A stretch of DNA of 11,586 nt from assembly GCA_964627045.1 (NCBI GenBank), contig CAZVIK010000125.1, positions 1 to 11,586 of the forward strand. Direction: 5' to 3'. This DNA is from CAZVIK01 sp964627045. Lineage in GTDB: Bacteria; Acidobacteriota; Terriglobia; Bryobacterales; Bryobacteraceae. Positions 1 to 3,843 of this stretch are shown here, piece by piece (position 1 is the stretch's first letter; each line of letters begins with the position of its first letter). The position numbers were made by a program, and so were the translations under genes. A model generated the notes under the pieces. That model was given only the letters and a program-made list of their open reading frames with translations. It searched no databases and was not told where the DNA came from.

Positions 1-1
1 T

Positions 2-277
2 CTCAAGGCCGCCGACGAGATCTCCGACCGGACCATTGAGGCATCCAAGGCGATTGAAGACGAGGCCCGTCTGGTGGCGCCGGGCACCGCGGCCTACCTG
101 TCTGCCGCCGGGGCAATTGCCGCCGTTCAGAATCAAGCCGTCATGCAAAAGATGCTTGCCGCCGAGATTCGGCAGGAGGCAGCGCGATTGGCACACGACA
201 ATACAATCCGCAAGCGGAACGCGATGCTTGGGAAAGAACTGCGCCAGAGCATGGGCGAGATGCTGAAGCGCAAGTGA
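2..277 (+). CDS. VirB5/TrbJ-like conjugal transfer protein, C-terminal part (gene starts before the window)
   Basis: This reading frame is open from the window edge to a TGA at 275-277, so only the last 91 residues are visible. They are almost entirely helical, rich in Ala, Gln, Glu and Arg, and end in a basic tail, as expected for the C-terminal helices of VirB5/TrbJ-type minor pilus or pilus-tip proteins that act in the periplasm. The strongest support is the next gene. Both proteins carry an APGTA motif (77-91 here) exactly 61 residues before the C-terminus, and the two tails align without gaps at about 19 of 61 identical positions. This is therefore the first of two tandem paralogues. An ATG at 74 inside the frame is not the start, because homology to the paralogue extends upstream of it. 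The family call is inferred from fold style and operon position. Confidence 0.6.
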   Translation, partial: LKAADEISDRTIEASKAIEDEARLVAPGTAAYLSAAGAIAAVQNQAVMQKMLAAEIRQEAARLAHDNTIRKRNAMLGKELRQSMGEMLKRK

Positions 278-289
278 AGGGAGGGGCAA

Positions 290-1120
290 ATGGTGACAGC
301 CCTAGGGAACGTGAGCGGGTGGATGTGGCGGCACAGGCTAAAGCTCATTGCGCTGGTGCTCGTGCTCGCAATCCTGGCGCCGAGGCCCGCGTCAAGCCAG
401 ATCTTCAGTCCCGTCGTGGCGATCATTGTCGCTGCGCTGAACTCCATCAACCAGGCCCTGACCAGCGTCTTCGGCGGCGCCCTGGACGTCATGAATCAGA
501 CGCTTTCGACCATCCAGGGGCTCTTCCAGGCTGTACAGGACCTCTACCAGAAGGTGGTCTATCCACAAGCCCTGATTGACCGGGCGCGCGGGCTGGTCGG
601 GCAGGTCATGGGTATGTACAACCAGATCAAGACCATCTCTCAGGTAGCCGTTCATAGCGCAACGCTGGCGAGTCCCAAGAGGTTGGAGCAGACACTGCTC
701 TCCCGAAACCCGCTGAACATCGGGAGTGTTTCGTCGCAGTATCAGTCGGTTTACCAGCCGCTGCCGCCAGCGACGGATGCGTCGCCGGAACTCCGGGACG
801 TAATCGACATGACTGACGCAGCCTCTCAGGCGGCCTTGAAGCGTGCGATCGCGATTGACGCCATCGCCGACCAGGAACTACAGGCTGCGGAGCGGCTCCT
901 TGTGGAACTCCAGGTTGCTGCACCGGGAACCGCTCCCATGATCGACGCGCAAGCCAGCGCGTGGCTAGTGCGAGCCCACGCTTACACGCAGACAGCACTA
1001 GCCGAATCCATGCGGCTTCGCGCAATCGATTTGGCGAACGTCGGCGCGGAGATGAAGTCTAACGCCAAGCATGGCGTAATCACGCGGCAGCAGCTCGAAA
1101 TGATGTTGGAGCGGCGTTAG
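290..1120 (+). CDS. VirB5/TrbJ-like secreted T4SS protein (second tandem copy)
   Basis: This 276-residue protein has a clear signal peptide: a basic stretch at residues 14-18, a hydrophobic core at about 19-30, and an Ala-Ser-Ser/Gln cleavage site near residue 36. The mature part is helical and Gln/Ala-rich, with the Met-, Gln- and Asn-rich segments typical of TrbJ/VirB5. In T4SS such proteins are exported to the periplasm and associate with the pilus or its tip. A GGGAGGGG ribosome binding site at 279-286 precedes the ATG. The gene starts 12 bp after the upstream paralogue ends and is followed after 12 bp by the VirB6-like gene, the usual virB5-virB6 order. Its last 61 residues match the upstream partial protein without gaps. 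Divergence is high, so exact subfamily is uncertain; it could also be described as a TrbJ-like hypothetical protein. Confidence 0.65.
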   Translation: MVTALGNVSGWMWRHRLKLIALVLVLAILAPRPASSQIFSPVVAIIVAALNSINQALTSVFGGALDVMNQTLSTIQGLFQAVQDLYQKVVYPQALIDRARGLVGQVMGMYNQIKTISQVAVHSATLASPKRLEQTLLSRNPLNIGSVSSQYQSVYQPLPPATDASPELRDVIDMTDAASQAALKRAIAIDAIADQELQAAERLLVELQVAAPGTAPMIDAQASAWLVRAHAYTQTALAESMRLRAIDLANVGAEMKSNAKHGVITRQQLEMMLERR

Positions 1121-1132
1121 GCAGGCGGCAAG

Positions 1133-2197
1133 ATGTCGTACTTCTACTTCGACCAGATGTTCAGGACCGCGCTGAATGGCATCAACGGCACGAGCGTGAT
1201 GCCGACAATCATCCAGATCGCGAGCGCGATTCTGCTGGCGACGCTATTGTTCAACGTGTACGAGGCATTCGTGCGCGGCGGCGACGTGCGGACCCTGGCA
1301 ATTGGGGCAGTGAAGTACTTGATTATCGGCCTGATCTTCCTCAACTACGGGCCGATCTTCCTCGGCGTGACCACGATGTTCAACCAGGTGGCGGAGTTCA
1401 TTGCGTCCGTTGGACCAGGCGGGATGGACGTCTTCGACACATGGCGCCGCGACATCGCCGGCCAGTTCCAGAACCTGAACACGTGGCAGAGTTTCTGGAG
1501 CCTCGCGGTCGGAACCCTGACCGCGATTCTCAGCTTGATCCTGCTTTTCGTGGGCTTCGTCGCCTATGCCATCACGTATGCGATTTTCTGCGTACTCTAC
1601 TCCCTCTATGGGTCCGTGCTGTACGTGGTGGGCCCGCTGGTCCTTGCCCTGTACCCGACGCTGAGCACAACCCCCCTGGCCCGGACCTACCTGACAAACC
1701 TGATCGTGTTTCAGGCGTGGGGTCTGATTTACGCCATCATGGGCTGCCTCATGTGGGCGATTAACATGGGGACGGTCGGCCAGGTCCTGGGTGCGGGGAG
1801 CGCCGGCGGATTCTTTGCAGGGGCTTCACAGACGCTGCTGCTGGCGCTGACCAGCATTCTATTTGCACTCTGCATTGGACTGATACCGTTTCTGGCGCGA
1901 CGGATCGTACAGGGGGATGTCGGCAGTGCGATGTTCGCCGTGGTGGGCGTCGCTGCAACGGCCGCGACGATGGCCGCGCAAGCCGCAATGGGCGCCATGG
2001 GCGGTTTCGGGAAAGCCTCAGGGAGTGGCGGAGAGGCCGGATCGGCTGCTCCAACGCCATCGGGTCCGCCGCCGACCCGTGACGGCGGCATTGGTTCAGC
2101 ACCGATCAATGCCAGCCGCGACCCGCTGCCAATGGCCCCAACCGCACCGCCCGACCGGGGCGCGGCTTCAAGCACGGGTGCAGCGCCGGTCCCATAG
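1133..2197 (+). CDS. VirB6/TrbL-like polytopic inner-membrane T4SS protein
   Basis: This 354-residue protein is very hydrophobic, with about six to seven membrane segments near residues 22-44, 53-80, 121-147, 150-175, 188-212, 232-256 and 262-285. The pattern of long hydrophobic helices separated by a central loop (about 85-120) and followed by a Gly/Ala/Pro-rich soluble tail (about 290-354) is typical of VirB6/TrbL, the channel component of the inner-membrane complex that contacts substrate DNA. The start follows an AGGCGG site at 1122-1127. It lies between virB5-like and virB8-like genes, the expected place. The frame ends with an amber TAG at 2195-2197 in the middle of low-complexity tail sequence and continues open for 54 codons; see the separate entry. 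The visible protein may therefore be truncated relative to relatives. Confidence 0.8.
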   Translation: MSYFYFDQMFRTALNGINGTSVMPTIIQIASAILLATLLFNVYEAFVRGGDVRTLAIGAVKYLIIGLIFLNYGPIFLGVTTMFNQVAEFIASVGPGGMDVFDTWRRDIAGQFQNLNTWQSFWSLAVGTLTAILSLILLFVGFVAYAITYAIFCVLYSLYGSVLYVVGPLVLALYPTLSTTPLARTYLTNLIVFQAWGLIYAIMGCLMWAINMGTVGQVLGAGSAGGFFAGASQTLLLALTSILFALCIGLIPFLARRIVQGDVGSAMFAVVGVAATAATMAAQAAMGAMGGFGKASGSGGEAGSAAPTPSGPPPTRDGGIGSAPINASRDPLPMAPTAPPDRGAASSTGAAPVP

Positions 2198-2362
2198 CAG
2201 GAAGCATCGCCGGCTTCCGGCGCTCCGACGCGCGCACGAGCGGGTGGTCAAGCTGGTCACCGAGCGTACTTCAGCTACATGCACGCCCTGGGCTGGGCAT
2301 TTGGATCGGTCCTGGGGCAGGGCTTCAGAGCGGTTCGGGGAGCGCCGAGTTCAAGGGATTAG
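2198..2362 (+). other. Open in-frame extension of the VirB6/TrbL-like gene beyond its amber stop
   Basis: After the TAG at 2195-2197 the same frame stays open for 54 codons, to a second TAG at 2360-2362, just before the ribosome binding site of the virB8-like gene. The encoded stretch continues the Ala/Gly/Pro/Ser-rich tail and then changes to a non-repetitive aromatic/amphipathic segment (translation includes RAYFSYMHALGWAFGSVLGQ) that looks like a real C-terminus. With it the gene spacing would match the tight packing of the operon, whereas without it there is a 173-bp gap. Possible explanations are a recent nonsense mutation, amber readthrough, a base-calling error, or chance. A short independent ORF from the ATG near 2277 is possible, but I see no ribosome binding site for it. 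Confidence 0.5.
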
Positions 2363-2370
2363 CGGGGGAA

Positions 2371-3138
2371 ATGATGTTTGGCAAGAAGAAGCAGACCACG
2401 ACTCAGCCGATGCCGGAGCGGGTCTCCTACACCAAGTACTACGAGCACGACGGGATGTTGCGCGCATACGCAAACCGCTCGATGGTGCTCGCACTGATTT
2501 TCAGCGGGATCGCACTGACGAGCCTGGGTTTCGCCGTCTACGTGCGAGTGCAGCCTCCGACCGTAATCAAGGTTGATCGAAATGGCGAAGCCGTCGTCGT
2601 CGGTGGAGCCAGGGCGGCCGCCGGTGGAAGCGGGTTTCTGCGGCTGGGGCTACTGCCCGCGGTGGCAAATGCGGAGTCGGCGCCGACAGACGTGGAGGGC
2701 CGCGCGGTCGTACGCCGGTTCCTGGAGAACTACCTGACGTACACGCCCACGACCGTGGAAAAGCAACTCGCGGACGCGCTGAACGTGATGACGCAGAACC
2801 TGCGGCAGTTCACGCTGGGCAAGCTCAGAGAAGACGACACGGTCGGCAAGATCAAGGAAGACAACATCACCTCGCGGTTTAAGGTCCAGTCGATCGAACC
2901 ACTGGGCAACCAGCCCTGGACCTACGTCGCCTTCGGCGTCAAGGAACTCCACCGGATCCAGCAGTCAATCGAGCGAACGGATCGAATCGTGGGGCGCTAC
3001 ACGATTCGCTTGATTCAGGAACGCCGGTCGGAGCGGAATCCGAGCGGCTTGCTCCTCGCCGAATACAAGGAGGAGCAGATGGTGGGCGAGAAAGATTCCG
3101 GGCTCCAGCAGAAGAGCTCTCTGCTTGACCCGCAGTGA
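2371..3138 (+). CDS. VirB8/TrbF-like T4SS assembly protein
   Basis: This 255-residue protein has the bitopic layout of VirB8/TrbF: a short basic cytoplasmic head with a Tyr-rich region (about 18-34), one membrane segment (about 37-58), then a periplasmic domain. Immediately after the membrane helix comes a Pro-Pro-Thr-Val-Ile-Lys-Val-Asp segment, the kind of strand that opens the NTF2-like periplasmic fold of this family. A Gly/Ala-rich insert follows at about 77-102. VirB8 proteins nucleate assembly by contacting VirB6, VirB9 and VirB10. A GGGGGA ribosome binding site at 2364-2369 sits closer to the usual spacing from a second ATG at 2374, so the true start may be one codon later. The stop codon is followed closely by the next small gene. 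Here virB9 is not adjacent as usual; it lies 3.4 kb downstream, beyond the polymerase block. Confidence 0.8.
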   Translation: MMFGKKKQTTTQPMPERVSYTKYYEHDGMLRAYANRSMVLALIFSGIALTSLGFAVYVRVQPPTVIKVDRNGEAVVVGGARAAAGGSGFLRLGLLPAVANAESAPTDVEGRAVVRRFLENYLTYTPTTVEKQLADALNVMTQNLRQFTLGKLREDDTVGKIKEDNITSRFKVQSIEPLGNQPWTYVAFGVKELHRIQQSIERTDRIVGRYTIRLIQERRSERNPSGLLLAEYKEEQMVGEKDSGLQQKSSLLDPQ

Positions 3139-3164
3139 AGTCCGAAGAAAGGAGCAGATTGACC

Positions 3165-3539
3165 GTGGCAACTACTGGAGCGGAGCAGAACACGGAGACA
3201 ACGCGCGCGAGCGGAAGGCGGACTACGACGCCGGCCAAGCGGCGCGCCGCCACTGATGACGGAGGCAACCCGGCGGCCCGGTTCTTCCTTGGCAGCGTGG
3301 CGTCGGGCGGCAGGCCCTCCTTGGAAAAGGAGTCCCCGACCGAGAACGAAGCATTGATCGAATCGCTCAGGACGGGACAGAGTTATTTCGTAGTCACCGA
3401 ATGGAAGGCGATAGCGGACCTGTCCAAGAGCATCCCGCGAATCGCCAGGGAAGCGATCAGGAGGGACGGAAAAGACATTGGGGCATCGGCGCCGCCTGCA
3501 AGTGCCGTGGCCGGCGCAGCGCCCACTCGATCTTCATAG
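3165..3539 (+). CDS. Small basic protein of unknown function between virB8 and the polymerase leader
   Basis: I do not recognise this protein. I chose the GTG at 3165 because a good AAGGAG site lies at about 3149-3154; a TTG at 3159 and a GTG at 3135 overlapping the virB8 stop are alternatives in the same frame. From 3165 it has 124 residues in three zones: an N-terminal tail rich in Thr, Arg, Lys and Ala (1-37) that is probably disordered, a compact core (about 38-101) with a Phe-Phe-Leu-Gly segment, an aromatic strand-like stretch and two basic helices ending in Ile-Arg-Arg-Asp, and an Ala/Pro-rich end. There is no signal peptide or membrane helix, so it is likely cytoplasmic. A basic tail plus helical core could bind nucleic acid. 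It is probably cotranscribed with virB8, and its position directly before the structured leader makes it a candidate partner of the polymerase, but this is inference. Confidence 0.55.
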   Translation: MATTGAEQNTETTRASGRRTTTPAKRRAATDDGGNPAARFFLGSVASGGRPSLEKESPTENEALIESLRTGQSYFVVTEWKAIADLSKSIPRIAREAIRRDGKDIGASAPPASAVAGAAPTRSS

Positions 3540-3566
3540 ATGACAGACGTTGATTTGTAGAAGCCA

Positions 3567-3585
3567 CCCAGAACTTTGATCTGGG
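3567..3585 (+). repeat. Hairpin repeat copy 1 (possible weak terminator)
   Basis: CCCAGA at 3567-3572 pairs with TCTGGG at 3580-3585 around a 7-nt loop, followed by ATTTTG. It could act as a weak intrinsic terminator for the virB5-virB8 transcript and the small gene ending at 3539. However, the same pattern CCCAG-nn-CTTTGA-nn-CTGGG recurs at 3722-3741 without a T-run, so loop as well as stem is conserved. That favours a recognition element over a plain terminator. Confidence 0.5.
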
Positions 3586-3676
3586 ATTTTGCCGGCACCT
3601 CGCTGGCGGACTCCTTTCAGCCTCGTTCGCGAGACGGAAAGGCAAACGCCGTTCGGACTCGTCCGGCGGCATAGAT

Positions 3677-3702
3677 CGAGGACACCACCGCGGTGGACCT
3701 CG
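3677..3702. promoter_or_regulatory. Perfect 12-bp palindrome within a longer inverted repeat
   Basis: CCACCGCGGTGG at 3685-3696 is a perfect palindrome, flanked by CGAGG (3677-3681) and CCTCG (3698-3702), which extend the inverted repeat. As RNA it folds to a stem of about nine pairs with a small asymmetric internal loop and a CGCG loop. As DNA it could be the operator of a dimeric regulator controlling the polymerase gene 140 bp downstream. I cannot decide between the two. Confidence 0.4.
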
Positions 3703-3721
3703 GAACGTAACGACAATCCGG

Positions 3722-3741
3722 CCCAGCTCTTTGAGCCTGGG
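3722..3741 (+). repeat. Hairpin repeat copy 2
   Basis: CCCAG (3722-3726) plus CTC pairs with GAG plus CTGGG (3737-3741), with one bulged C and a TTT loop. It shares CCCAG, CTTTGA and CTGGG with the hairpin at 3567-3585, about 155 nt upstream, in the same orientation. There is no following T-run, so this copy is not a terminator. Flanking bases do not match, which restricts the repeat to the hairpin itself. Confidence 0.5.
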
Positions 3742-3742
3742 A

Positions 3743-3768
3743 CGAACGAACTCACTGTAGTTCTTTCG
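3743..3768 (+). other. Stem-loop directly after hairpin repeat copy 2
   Basis: CGAA (3743-3746) and GAACT (3748-3752) pair with AGTTC (3759-3763) and TTCG (3765-3768), giving nine pairs with a single C/T mismatch and a 6-nt loop. It begins one base after the preceding hairpin ends, so the two could stack coaxially in an RNA. Confidence 0.45.
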
Positions 3769-3804
3769 GCGACAGGCAGAAGGCGGACCGGCAGCGGTCT
3801 CCGA

Positions 3805-3829
3805 TCTGTCTGTTGCCACCACAGACAGA
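3805..3829 (+). promoter_or_regulatory. 9-bp stem-loop just upstream of the polymerase ribosome binding site
   Basis: TCTGTCTGT (3805-3813) pairs perfectly with ACAGACAGA (3821-3829) around the loop TGCCACC. The stem ends 3 nt before AGGAG (3833-3837), which is 6 nt from the ATG at 3844. A stem this close to the ribosome binding site could be a binding site for translational autoregulation by the polymerase or a partner. It leaves the ribosome binding site itself unpaired. Confidence 0.5.
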
Positions 3830-3843
3830 AACAGGAGAAAGCC

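Larger units (their letters stand above)
3540..3843 (+). ncRNA. Hairpin-rich non-coding leader upstream of the RNA polymerase gene (putative structured RNA)
   Basis: This 304-bp gap holds no convincing gene, though one frame stays open through it. Reading it by eye I find nine successive stem-loops in about 263 nt: 3567-3585, 3591-3607 (GCCGGC/GCTGGC, one G-U), 3613-3642 (CCTTTC/GAAAGG enclosing CTCG-TTCG-CGAG), 3647-3669 (CGCC/GGCG enclosing a CTCG-looped stem), 3677-3702, 3722-3741, 3743-3768, 3785-3800 (GACCG/CGGTC) and 3805-3829. The first and sixth are near-copies of each other. The last is a 9-bp stem ending 3 nt before the AGGAG of the polymerase gene. Such packing suggests either a structured 5' leader controlling translation or a separate RNA acting with the polymerase. 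No convincing -35/-10 promoter is visible inside it. Short stems are common in GC-rich DNA, so folding statistics are needed; the call is inference. Confidence 0.45.

Noticed and set aside
1917..2576. 219-codon frame overlapping the VirB6 tail and the VirB8 start
   Set aside because: Arg/Pro-rich out-of-frame translation of two supported genes, with no protein-like features.
3589..3843. Open frame extending the polymerase 85 codons upstream to a TTG
   Set aside because: No ribosome binding site, composition unlike the rest, it overlaps the hairpin array, and the ATG at 3844 has a well-spaced AGGAG.
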